Below are positions 9,501 to 16,217 of a stretch of DNA of 16,217 nt, one piece after another. The translations under genes were made by a program, and so were the position numbers. Below the pieces are notes generated by a model. The model did no database searches, was not told the origin of the DNA, and worked only from the letters and a program-made list of their open reading frames with translations. Each line of letters begins with the position of its first letter. Position 1 is the first letter of the stretch. Source of the stretch: Betaproteobacteria bacterium (GTDB lineage: Bacteria; Pseudomonadota; Gammaproteobacteria; Burkholderiales; Usitatibacteraceae); the NCBI GenBank assembly GCA_016711875.1, contig JADJSD010000014.1, positions 1 to 16,217 on the forward strand, read 5' to 3'.

Positions 9501-9532
9501 GGGGGGGGAGCCGGGCCGCCGGGCGGGCGGGG
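9501..9532 (+). other. G-quadruplex-like tract between binding protein and permease genes
   Basis: Five G runs (8, 3, 3, 3 and 4) are separated by loops of 4, 5, 1 and 1 bases on the plus strand, the template for this operon. The transcript is correspondingly C-rich. It fills most of the 69-base gap and could affect transcription between the genes. No terminator with a T tract is seen. It may just reflect base composition. Confidence 0.45.
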
Positions 9533-9535
9533 ATG

Positions 9536-10585
9536 CTACTTCTTCTGCGGATCGGCCTTCGAGCCGTAGCGCTTCTCCCACTCGGCGAGGATGCGGGCGC
9601 GGTTCTTGGCCGCCCAGGCGAAGTCCTGCTTCATGATGCGCTCGTCCATGTTCTTGTCCAGGTGCGCCAGCGGCTTCGCGAAGCCGGGAATGGCGGCGAT
9701 GGCGCGCGTCGACCCGTAGAGCCGGTTGGCTTCCTCGGTGACGCCCCAGTCCATGAGGCGCCGGGCGGCCTCCGCCTTTTTCGTGCCCTTGATGATGGCC
9801 ATGGCATTCATGTCCCAGCCCAGGCCGTCCTTCGGCATGATGACGTCGATGGGCGCGCCTTCTTCCTTCAGGCGGGAGCCGCGCACGTCGAAGCCCAGGC
9901 CGATGAGGTATTCGCCCTTTGCGGCCACGGCCGCGGGCGCGGACCCCGAGTGCATGTAGCGCGCCACGTTCTGGTGCAGCGCATCCATGAACTTCCAGCC
10001 CTCGGCCTCGCCGTAGAGCTGCAGCCAGGCGGAGACGTACATGAAGCCCGTTCCCGAGGAAGCGGGATGGGACATGACGACCTGGCCCTTGTAGGCGGGG
10101 TTGGCGAGATCCTTCCAGGTGGCGGGCTTGGGCGCGTTCTTCTTCTTCGCCTCGGCCTCGTTGAAGATGATCGCGCAGATCCAGCCGGAGTTGCCGAGCC
10201 ACTTGGGCGGGTTGGCCGGATCGCGGAACTTGGGCGAGAGCTTCTCGAGGCCCTTGGGCGCGTAGGGCGCGAGGAGGTCCATGTCCTCGAGGACGAGCAG
10301 GCTCGTCACCGCGAGGCCCCACACCACGTCGGCGCGCGGGTTCTCCTTCTCGGCGATGAGCTTGGCGGTGACCACGCCGGTGGAATCGCGCACCCAGTTG
10401 AGGGTGATGTCGGGGTTGGCTTTCTCGAAGGCGGCCTTGTAGGCCTTCAGGTCGTCGTTCTCGTACGCCGTGTAGACCGTGAGCTCCGTGGCGGCGAGGG
10501 CGGCTGGCGCGACGGCGAGCGCGAGGCACGCCAGCAGGGAACGAATGAAACCGGATACTGCGAACCGACGAATGCCTTCCCGCAT
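9536..10585 (-). CDS. ABC transporter periplasmic binding protein, putative 2-aminoethylphosphonate type (PhnS2-like)
   Basis: This secreted solute-binding protein of 349 residues captures substrate for the permease downstream. Residues 1-31 are a signal peptide (SLLACLALAVAPAALA). The mature part begins ATELTVYTAYENDDLKAY, then WVRDSTGVVTAKLIAEKEN and ADVVWGLAVTSLLVLE, with a hinge segment YKGQVVMSHPASSGTGFMYV. This is the FbpA-like class II fold; the YTAYENDDL and WVRDSTG motifs fit the family I know as putative AEP binding protein (TIGR03261). The ATG at 10585 is chosen because GGGAGG lies six bases before it and the signal peptide starts shortly after; the open frame continues upstream without coding features. 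It is the first gene of the minus operon and intact. Ligand specificity is inferred from family, not shown. Confidence 0.93.
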   Translation of the reverse strand: MREGIRRFAVSGFIRSLLACLALAVAPAALAATELTVYTAYENDDLKAYKAAFEKANPDITLNWVRDSTGVVTAKLIAEKENPRADVVWGLAVTSLLVLEDMDLLAPYAPKGLEKLSPKFRDPANPPKWLGNSGWICAIIFNEAEAKKKNAPKPATWKDLANPAYKGQVVMSHPASSGTGFMYVSAWLQLYGEAEGWKFMDALHQNVARYMHSGSAPAAVAAKGEYLIGLGFDVRGSRLKEEGAPIDVIMPKDGLGWDMNAMAIIKGTKKAEAARRLMDWGVTEEANRLYGSTRAIAAIPGFAKPLAHLDKNMDERIMKQDFAWAAKNRARILAEWEKRYGSKADPQKK

Positions 10586-10591
10586 GTGCCG

Positions 10592-10597
10592 CCTCCC
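10592..10597 (-). promoter_or_regulatory. Ribosome binding site of the binding protein gene
   Basis: GGGAGG on the minus strand lies six bases before the ATG at 10585. It selects that start over upstream alternatives in the same open frame. Confidence 0.7.
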
Positions 10598-10668
10598 GAA
10601 ATCTGTTCTGGTGGTTGGACCTCGTTGCCGAGCGCCTCGGTGTCGCATCGCGGGCGTCGTGCCGGTTC

Positions 10669-10697
10669 TGTATACCACGGCGGTCGGCCCCTGTCTC
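10669..10697 (-). promoter_or_regulatory. Candidate promoter of the transporter operon, with a GTATAC core
   Basis: On the minus strand GAGACA (10697-10692) and TATACA (10674-10669) are 17 bases apart, with an extended -10 TGG before TATACA. This would give a leader of about 75 bases. The -10 overlaps the palindrome GTATAC (10670-10675), which resembles a shortened GTNTANAC site of HutC-type GntR regulators. The remainder of the 194-base divergent gap (10586-10779) shows nothing else I can support. Confidence 0.35.
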
Positions 10698-10779
10698 GAA
10701 GGCCGGGGGCGTCCGTGGACGGGCGCCCGGCTGTGCCAGAATCCCGGAATACAAGAACCCGCCGGATCGTTTTCCGTCC

Positions 10780-11370
10780 GTGTCACGCGCCCTCCTACTC
10801 GCCGCCGCGCTGCTCGCGTGCGTGCCCGCCCTCGCGGCGGAGCCACCGATGCGCCGGCTGTCCGTCGTCCCCAAGGGCGAGGGGTACGCGTGCGAATCCG
10901 AGATGGTGATCCCGGTGCCACCCGCCCTCGCGTGGGAGGTCATGACGGACTTCGACTCGATGGCCCGCTGGGTGCCCAACCTGCGCTCGAGCCGGGTGCT
11001 CCGGCGCGAGGGCGCCGTGGTGACCATCGAGCAGGTGGGCATCGCGCAGTTCGGGCCGCTCTCGTTCGACTTCACGATGGAGCGGCGCCTGGAGCTCGAG
11101 CCGCCCACGGGCATCGCCGCGGTGCAGACTCGCGGCACGCTCAAGCCCTACCAGTCGACGATCCGCCTCGCGCCGGACCAGGGCGGCACGCGGCTCACCT
11201 ACCGCGTGGACATCGAGCCGGGGCTCCTGGTCGGCGCGATCCTCTCGAAGGAATTCATCGAGCACGAGCTGCGCGAGCAGTTCGGGGCGATCGCCGGGGA
11301 GATGGTCCGGCGCGACGCCGCGCGCACCGCCACGGCCTCCGGCGGCAATCTCCCGGCCGCGCCGCGCTGA
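10780..11370 (+). CDS. Secreted SRPBCC (START/polyketide cyclase-like) protein
   Basis: This protein of about 196 residues has a signal peptide (SRALLLAAALLACVPALAA, cleavage about residue 21) followed by one SRPBCC helix-grip domain. The domain begins CESEMVIPVPPALAWEVMTD; next come FDSMARWVPNLRSSRVLRRE and the strands TIEQVGIAQFGPLSFDFTME and GTRLTYRVDIEPG. The long C-terminal helix includes IEHELREQFGAIAGEMVRR. Such folds enclose hydrophobic ligands, and periplasmic members have no well-known role. The GTG at 10780 is chosen because the signal peptide starts there; no strong ribosome binding site is visible, and the frame is open further upstream. It is divergent from the binding protein gene and ends 16 bases before the stop of the convergent GntR gene. 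It is probably unrelated to transport. Confidence 0.85.
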   Translation: MSRALLLAAALLACVPALAAEPPMRRLSVVPKGEGYACESEMVIPVPPALAWEVMTDFDSMARWVPNLRSSRVLRREGAVVTIEQVGIAQFGPLSFDFTMERRLELEPPTGIAAVQTRGTLKPYQSTIRLAPDQGGTRLTYRVDIEPGLLVGAILSKEFIEHELREQFGAIAGEMVRRDAARTATASGGNLPAAPR

Positions 11371-11386
11371 TCCCGGCACGCCGGAT

Positions 11387-12203
11387 TCAGGGGGCGTCGG
11401 CGAGCAGTCCCGGGTCGCGCCCGCTCGAGGGCAGGTGCATGCGCCGGCCGTGGGGCGGGATGAAGAACTCCTGGAAATAAAGGGGCGTGCCGCCCGCGGA
11501 CCACGCGAACGCCTCGAGGTGATTGCCCGTCGTGCCCCGCTTCACGCCCACTTGCTTCGCGACGTCGTCCGGCAGGCGCGTCACCGACAGGAACTGCTGC
11601 ACCGCGCCGATGGCCTGCCCGGCGTGCCGCCAGATGATGTCCTTGAAGTTCTCGCCGTCGAGCTTCCTCGCGGGCAGCTCCGCGAAGACCGGCAGCACGT
11701 CCGGCCGCACGTAGATGCGGCTCACCAGCCGGAACTCGTCGCCGATGTGCATGAGGCGCTCGATCATGAGGATGCGCCCGGCGCCCAGGACCTCGGTCCA
11801 CGGGCCCCGCGTCGTGACCTCGGCGCGCGAGAGGAACTGCGAGCGCACCGGCAGGTAGTCGTGGCCCGAGTCGTCCACGAAGCGGCAGTGCAGCGGGAAT
11901 TCATGCGCCGATGGCCGTGGGCGCGACGAAGGTGCCGTGGCCGCTTCGCCGCACGATGATGCCTTCCTCCACCAGCAGGCGAAGGGCGCGCTGGATGGTG
12001 CCCAGGGCGATCGGCAGGTGCGCGGCGAGGTCCTGTTCGTTCGGCAGGCGCGTGCCCGCGGGCCATTGGCCCGTGTTGACCGCGTCCACCACGGCGTCGC
12101 GCAGGGCCACGTACTTGGGCAGGCCCGGGCGGGCGAAACGGCCCAGGCGGGTCGCGAGGCCCTGCGGATCGGCGGCGGTGGCGGAAGGGGGCGGGGTTCG
12201 CAT
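11387..12203 (-). CDS. GntR-family transcriptional regulator with UTRA effector domain (HutC/PhnF type)
   Basis: This is a DNA-binding repressor-like protein of about 272 residues. The winged helix-turn-helix (about residues 25-95) reads PKYVALRDAVVDAV, then LPNEQDLAAHLPIALGTIQR and a wing IIVRRSGHGTFV. The UTRA ligand domain follows: LPVRSQFLSRAEV, ILMIERLMHIGDEF, VLPVFAELPARKL and a C-terminal AFAWSAGGTPLYFQEFFIPP. Between the two, at about 11905, the frame shifts: APTAIGA meets a TGA while HEFPLHCRFV continues in the next frame. One missing base explains this, and neither half alone is a complete GntR protein. UTRA regulators sense the compound handled by neighbouring genes. It is divergent from the sulfatase gene with 106 bases between, so that gene is its likely target. 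The ATG has no ribosome binding site, and a TATATT lies only 12 bases upstream, suggesting a leaderless transcript. Confidence 0.9.
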
Positions 12204-12309
12204 GCGGATCGGCGGAATATAGCGCGGACGGGACGGGTTGACGCGGCCGGTCGTTTTTCGTAACTATATAGCAATGAAGAGATAGGCCCCCCCTTCCCGA
12301 GGAGATGCC
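12204..12309. promoter_or_regulatory. Divergent GntR/sulfatase control region with AT-rich repeats
   Basis: ATATAGC occurs twice on the plus strand (12217-12223 and 12266-12272), standing out in very G+C-rich DNA. The second copy overlaps the perfect palindrome CTATATAG at 12264-12271. TTGACG at 12238-12243 is a fair -35 for the sulfatase gene, with the AT-rich block 17 to 21 bases on as a poorly defined -10. These are candidate operators for the adjacent GntR protein; none fits the GTNTANAC consensus exactly. Confidence 0.4.
12299..12304 (+). promoter_or_regulatory. Ribosome binding site deciding a GTG start for the sulfatase
   Basis: GAGGAG lies five bases before GTG at 12310. A nearby ATG at 12304 is in the wrong frame, so GTG is the start. 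A seven-C run (12287-12293) precedes the site. Confidence 0.65.
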
Positions 12310-13759
12310 GTGCCAAGCCAGAACCTGCTCGTGATCATGTCGGACGAGCACAACCCCAAGGTCACCGGGTACGAGGGGCATCCGGTCGCCGAGACGCCGA
12401 ACCTCGACCGCCTGGCCGCCCGCGGCACTCGCTTCGACGCCGCCTACACGACGAGCCCGGTGTGCATCCCCGCGCGCGCGGGCTTCGCCTGCGGCAAGTA
12501 CATCCACCAGATCGGCTTCTGGGACAACGCGGACGCCTACGACGGCACCGTGAAGAGCTGGCACCACGAGCTGCGCGCGCGCGGCCATCGCGTCGTCTCC
12601 ATCGGCAAGCTACACTTCCGCCTGCCCGGCGAGGACCACGGCTTCACCGAGGAACAGGTCCCGATGCACATCATCGAGGGCAAGGGCGACCTCATGGGGC
12701 TCGTGCGGGACGACCTGCCCCGGCGCGGCGGCGCGAAAAAGATGGCGGCCATGGCCGGGCCGGGCGAGTCGCCGTACACCTTCTACGACAAGGAGATCTG
12801 CTCGCGGGCCCAGGTGTGGCTGCGCGAGGAAGGCCCGAAGGACGACGGCAAGCCCTGGGTGCTCTTCGTCTCGTTCGTGGCGCCGCACTTCCCGCTCACC
12901 GCGCCACCGGAGCACTTCTACCGGTTCTGGAACCGGGACCTCGGCATCCCCAAGCTCTACGCGCGCGAGGAGCGGCCGCACCATCCTTACGTGGAGGACT
13001 ACCGCAATTCGTTCTGCTACGACGACTACTTCGATTCGCCGGAGCAGGTGAAACGCGCCCTCGCGGGCTACCTGGGCCTCGTGCGCTATGTGGACGAGAA
13101 CATCGGCAAGGTGCTCGCGGCGCTGGAGGAGGCGGGCCTCATGGCCAACACGCGCATCATGTACACGAGCGACCACGGCGACAACCTGGGCTCGCGGGGC
13201 CTGTGGGGCAAGTCGACGATGTACGAGGAGATCGCCCGGGTGCCGCTCATCATCGCCGGCCCCGGCATCCCCGAGGGCAAGCGCGTCGCCACGCCCGTGA
13301 GCCACGTGGACGCCTATCCGTTCATCCTCGAGCGCGGGCGTCCCGTTCGCGTCCGCGAAGGACACGCATCCGGGCCACGACCTCGCGAGGATCGCCGGGG
13401 CTTCAGCCGGATCGCACCGTGCTCTCCGAATACCACGGCATGGGCTCCACGACGGGCGCCTTCATGATCCGCGTGGGCCGGTACAAGTACGTGCACTACG
13501 CCAGTACCCGGCGCAACTCTTCGACCTGGTGTCGGACCCGGAGGAGACGAAGGACCTCGCGCCGGATCCCTCGCACGCCCGCATCGTGGCCGAGTGCAAG
13601 GCGAAGCTGCTCGCGATCTGCGACCCGCAGGAGGTCGACCGCCGCGCCAAGGCGCGGCAGGCCGAGCTGCTCGAGGCGAACGGCGGCCGGGAGGCCGTCA
13701 TCGCCCGCGGCGACCTGGGGTTCACCCCGGCGCCCGGGTTCGCGGCCGATTTCCAGTAG
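12310..13759 (+). CDS. Sulfatase-superfamily hydrolase with Cys-type formylglycine motif (frame broken near the C-terminus)
   Basis: The product is a metal-dependent ester hydrolase of the alkaline phosphatase superfamily, about 483 residues, cytoplasmic (no signal peptide). The N-terminal metal site is IMSDEH (Asp12). Cys52 in CIPAR is the CxPxR signature converted to formylglycine, although no maturase gene is present here. His193 (VAPHFP), the second metal site SDHGD (Asp288, His289) and Lys301 (WGKSTMYEE) complete the active site. The C-terminal LFDLVSDPEETKDLAPD is typical of sulfatases. Indels lie near 13330, 13370-13400 and 13500; conserved SEYHGMGSTTGAFMIRVG and RYKYVHYA fall in alternate frames. 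The substrate may be an alkyl or aryl sulfate or a phosphonate monoester, since both activities occur with CxPxR. PhnA-type phosphonoacetate hydrolase is excluded because it uses Thr. The gene is divergent from GntR and 37 bases before a Bug receptor. Confidence 0.9.
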
Positions 13760-13796
13760 CACCCATTCCAGAAAAAGACCTGAGGAGAAACCGGAG

Positions 13797-14769
13797 ATGA
13801 AACTGCTACGTGGTGCCGCGCTCGCGGCTGCGGTCCTGTTGGCCCCGGGCCTCGCGCTCGCGCAGGCCTGGCCGGCGAAGCCCATCAAGATCAGCGTGGC
13901 CACACCCGCGGGCGGGGCGTCGATTTCGTCGCGCGCACCGTGGGACTGCGCCTGTCGGAGGTGTTCGGGCAACCCGTGGTCGTCGAGAACCGTGCAGGCG
14001 CGAGCGGGGCGATCGGCGCGGCGGCCGTGGCCTCGAGCGCGCCGGACGGCTACACGCTCCTCCTCGCCTCGCCGGCCGAGGTGGTGGTCGGCCCGGTCTC
14101 GGGGCAGAAGGTTCCCTACGACACCGCGCGCGATCTGACGCCCATCACGCTCGTGGGCGAGACGCCGCTCGCGATCTTCGCGCACCCCTCGGTCGCGGCG
14201 AAGGACCTTGCCGAGCTCATCGCCGACGCGAAAAAGGACGCCTCGAAATACTCGTACGCGACGCCGGGCGGCGGCAGCACCATGCATTTCGCCGGCGAGT
14301 CGCTCAACGCCCTCGCGGGCATCTCGATCCTGCACGTGCCGTACAAGGGCGCGGCCCCGGCCGTGACGGACGTGCTCGGCGGACAGGTGCCCTGGGGATC
14401 GTCGGCATGCCGCCCGTCGTGCAGCCCACGAAGGCGGGCAAGCTGAAGATGCTGGCGGTGACGAGCACGAAGCGCTCGCCGACGCTGCCCGACGTGCCGG
14501 CCGTCGCTGAGATCAAGGGCATGGAGGGCTACCGGTTCACCAACTGGATGGGCCTGTTCGCCCCGGCGAAGACGCCCCCGGAGGCCATCGACCGCCTCGC
14601 CAAGGAGATCGCGAAGATCGTGCGCGAGCCGGCCGTGAAGGAGAAGCTCCTCTCGCAGGGCGTGGTGGGCGAGGGCAACACCCCCGAGGAATTCGCCGCG
14701 TTCCTGAAGAGCGAGTCCGCCGTCTACGGGAAGATCGCGAAGGAACGGAACATCCGCTCGGGGAACTGA
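13797..14769 (+). CDS. Second Bug/TctC-family substrate receptor
   Basis: This periplasmic receptor of about 323 residues has a signal peptide at 1-22 (ending ALA before QAWPAKPIKI). Family motifs are PVVVENRAGASGAIG, APDGYTLLLASPAEV, YATPGGGSTMHFAGES, HVPYKGAAPAV, RSPTLPDVPAVAEI and EGNTPEEFAAFL. Two single-base indels interrupt it: near 13918 (the frame resumes VDFVARTVGLRLSE) and near 14392 (PLGIVGMPPVVQ expected, where a base is missing after GTGCCC). The ATG at 13797 has GAGGAG ten bases upstream. It follows the sulfatase after 37 bases on the same strand and should share its transcript, so its ligand may be the hydrolase's substrate or product; that is inference. It is distinct in sequence from the receptor at 344-1320. 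No TctAB genes are present. Confidence 0.93.
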
Positions 14770-14778
14770 GGCGCGGGC

Positions 14779-14917
14779 TCAGAAGAGCTGGCGGGTGAAG
14801 GTGCGCGAGCCGGCCGTCCCGTCGGAAGCACTGGGCCTCATCGACATAGGCGGAGGCGAAGGCCGAAGCCTGGACGGCGAAGGCCAGGGCGGGAAGGACT
14901 CTCGCGATCTTCAGCAT
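14779..14917 (-). CDS. Small secreted peptide, about 45 residues, unknown
   Basis: The ATG at 14917 is preceded by AGGAGG, an excellent ribosome binding site. The product starts MLKIARVLPALAFAVQASAF and continues ASAYVDEAQCF, a clear Sec signal peptide with probable cleavage near ASA. The mature part is about 20 residues: one frame gives RRDGR, the other DGTAGSRTFTRQLF and TGA at 14781-14779, so one indel lies near 14820. It follows the lipoprotein gene by 26 bases. I do not recognise it. Alternatives are a truncated secreted protein or a small peptide with a single Cys. Its stop is nine bases from that of the convergent Bug receptor. Confidence 0.5.
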
Positions 14918-14943
14918 GGCCTCCTCGGGGGGCGGGGCGGGTG

Positions 14944-16078
14944 CTAGCGCACGCGCCAGGCGCCGAGTCCGGACACGTGCACGCCCATCGCGAGATCGCC
15001 GGCGGGCTGGCCGGGGAACACTTCGTGCAGCATCCCGAAGTCCGTGATTTCGTAGTCGAAAGGCGAGGTGCTGAAGGCGGGCGCCTCGGCGGACGGCGCA
15101 TCGCGGCGAAGCGCTGGCCGCGTGGTCGCGGCACCACGCGTTCACGTCGGCCACGATGCGCGCGAAGTGCGGCTGCGTGAGGCGGGCCTGAAGGGGCGAA
15201 GCCCGGCAAAGGGCGTCCCGGTGAAGGACTGCGAATCGTCGGCGCGCAGGAAATAGGGCGACGTGGAGGGACCCCAGCGGCTGCGAGGCGAAGGCGTTTC
15301 TGCGTGTCGTGGGCGACGAAGGGGACGTAAGGGTCGACCGTGCCGAAGCGATTGTCGAAGATCGCGACGAGGAGGGCGAACACCTTGCGTGTCGTCCGGT
15401 CGCGGAAGTAGGCGAAGAGGGAGACCTGCCCGACGGGCTCGCGGGCCAGCGCCGTGCCGGCGGGGACGGTGCCGCAGAGCCGCGGGATCTCCACGTTCGC
15501 CTGCGGGATGAACTCGCCCGGCAGCGGGCCTCGAAGACCGGTTGCGGCGACCGGATTGTTGAAGGCGGATCCGGAGACGCGTGGGGCCACGCCGATGACG
15601 TCGCGCCGCGCAAAGGTGGCGGTGTCAGGTACGAGCCCGCATCGGCGCAGTGGAGCTGGAAGGCCGAACTCGTGTCGGGCGTGGCGTCCGCCGAGCGGGC
15701 CCGCTGCCCGGGCGCGCGGGGCTCAGGCACCGTGAGAACCGATGATCGGCTGGCCCCGGAGCGAGGCCACGGGCCAATCAGCCGGAAAGCGGCCGTAGTC
15801 GAAAGGCAGGCGTCGCGGCGATCGAGTCGGCGCCGAGGTAGCGCACCACGAGGTCGTGGCCACTCGTTCGGCATGGTCGGGTAGACCTGCGAGACGGGCT
15901 CGACGTTTTGCGTGACGAAGGCGCGGGCGAGGTCCGCCACGCATTCCAGCGCCTTGATGGCGGTGAGCACCGGGGCCGGGGGAGGCGGGGTGACGGAGCC
16001 GGACGTGCTCCCGCCGCCGCCCGAGCAACCGGCCACCGAGGCGGCCACGACGATGACGAGTATCCCGGCGCGTTTCAC
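14944..16078 (-). CDS. Unrecognised lipoprotein (badly frame-broken)
   Basis: The intended product is about 378 residues. It starts at a GTG (16078-16076) with a lipoprotein signal VIVVAASVAGC, the lipobox Cys being followed by a flexible Gly/Ser/Pro linker. Readable pieces in order across the frames are IKALECVADLARAFVTQNVE, PVSQVYPTMPNEW, GHDLVVRYLGADSIAATP, FDYGRFPADWPVASLRGQP, FQLHCADAGSY, DTATFARRDVIGVAPRVSGS, VSLFAYFRDRTTRKVFALLV, SPYFLRADDSQSFTGTPFAG, QARLTQPHFARIVADVNAWC and finally SPFDYEITDFGMLHEVFPGQ then GLGAWRVR and TAG. At least seven frame changes are needed. I cannot name the family. It is probably membrane-anchored in the periplasm and co-transcribed with the small secreted gene downstream. 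Acidic and aromatic content in the pieces suggests a folded globular domain. Confidence 0.65.
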
Positions 16079-16101
16079 GAAGCGTGGGATGCCGCTCCCG
16101 C

Positions 16102-16217
16102 TCAGGAGTTCCGCGCCACCTTTCGCTTCGCGCCGGGCCGGGACGGGACGAGCCCCGCCAGCAGCGCCTCCACGTGCCGGGGCGGGAGATGCTTCGGCAC
16201 CAGGTGGTTGGTGCCCG
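16102..16217 (-). CDS. C-terminal fragment of an unknown gene (runs off right edge)
   Basis: An open minus-strand frame enters from the right edge and reads TNHLVPKHLPPRHVEALLAG, then LVPSRPGAKRKVARNS and TGA at 16104-16102. The basic tail and amphipathic segment look like a real C-terminus, but 37 residues are too few to identify a family. It lies 23 bases before the lipoprotein start and may be in the same operon. Confidence 0.4.
   Translation of the reverse strand, partial: GTNHLVPKHLPPRHVEALLAGLVPSRPGAKRKVARNS

Noticed and set aside
10586..10779. N-terminal extension of the SRPBCC and binding protein frames through the divergent gap
   Set aside because: Both frames are open, but the signal peptides start at 10780 and 10585, the latter with a good ribosome binding site; the extensions have no coding character.
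7790..10909. A plus-strand open frame of more than 1000 codons opposite the permease and binding protein genes
   Set aside because: It has highly biased, charged, low-complexity translation (rich in Arg, His, Glu and Gly) and no family motifs. It is the usual antisense shadow of G+C-rich codons; the minus-strand proteins are clearly real.
11764..12588. A minus-strand frame with an ATG inside the GntR gene that could be a separate protein
   Set aside because: Its translation has no domain. The HTH and UTRA halves join naturally with a one-base correction, giving the normal GntR length.
12310..13759. Hydrolase as PhnA phosphonoacetate hydrolase, which would complete a phosphonate pathway
   Set aside because: PhnA uses a Thr nucleophile; this protein has the Cys-type CxPxR motif of sulfatases and phosphonate monoester hydrolases.

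Overview
The window looks like chromosomal accessory DNA from a high-G+C betaproteobacterium, most likely of the order Burkholderiales. The evidence is the very G+C-rich codon use, two orphan Bug/TctC-type solute receptors without TctA or TctB membrane partners (an expansion typical of that group), and the family membership of the other genes. No RNA genes, insertion sequences, CRISPR arrays or prophage genes were seen.

Layout. (1) 1-1320, minus strand: a Bug receptor followed by the start of an isocitrate lyase/PEP mutase-family gene that runs off the left edge. (2) 1393-3194, minus strand: an SDR/NDUFA9-like protein fused to a DoxX-like membrane domain, overlapping by one base a small DUF2269-like membrane protein. 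(3) 3205-10697: the core of the window. It holds a complete ABC importer of the type annotated as putative 2-aminoethylphosphonate (AEP) transporter, split over two convergent units. The plus unit is ATPase then FAD oxidoreductase (3304-5652). The minus unit is binding protein, double-domain permease, DadA-like FAD oxidoreductase and EamA-type membrane protein (10585-5649). The two units meet at one CTAG that supplies both stop codons. (4) 10780-11370: a secreted SRPBCC-fold protein. (5) 11387-14769: a GntR/UTRA regulator divergent from a Cys-type sulfatase-superfamily hydrolase, which is followed by a second Bug receptor. (6) 14779-16217, minus strand: a 45-residue secreted peptide, an unrecognised lipoprotein and the C-terminus of an unknown gene.

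How it may work together (inference): the core looks like an uptake and oxidation module for an amine-bearing compound, possibly an aminophosphonate or N-alkyl aminophosphonate. One flavoenzyme is translationally coupled to each half of the importer. The sulfatase module would release an ester-bound compound under local GntR control, with the Bug receptor capturing a substrate or product.

Caution: at least nine genes change reading frame while conserved residues continue in the next frame, with clusters at 200-390, 1620-1940, 13320-14400 and 14950-15900. The stretch from about 6060 to 11900 reads clean. This pattern fits uncorrected indels in the assembly better than natural gene decay. Coordinates for broken genes run from the intended start to the intended stop.
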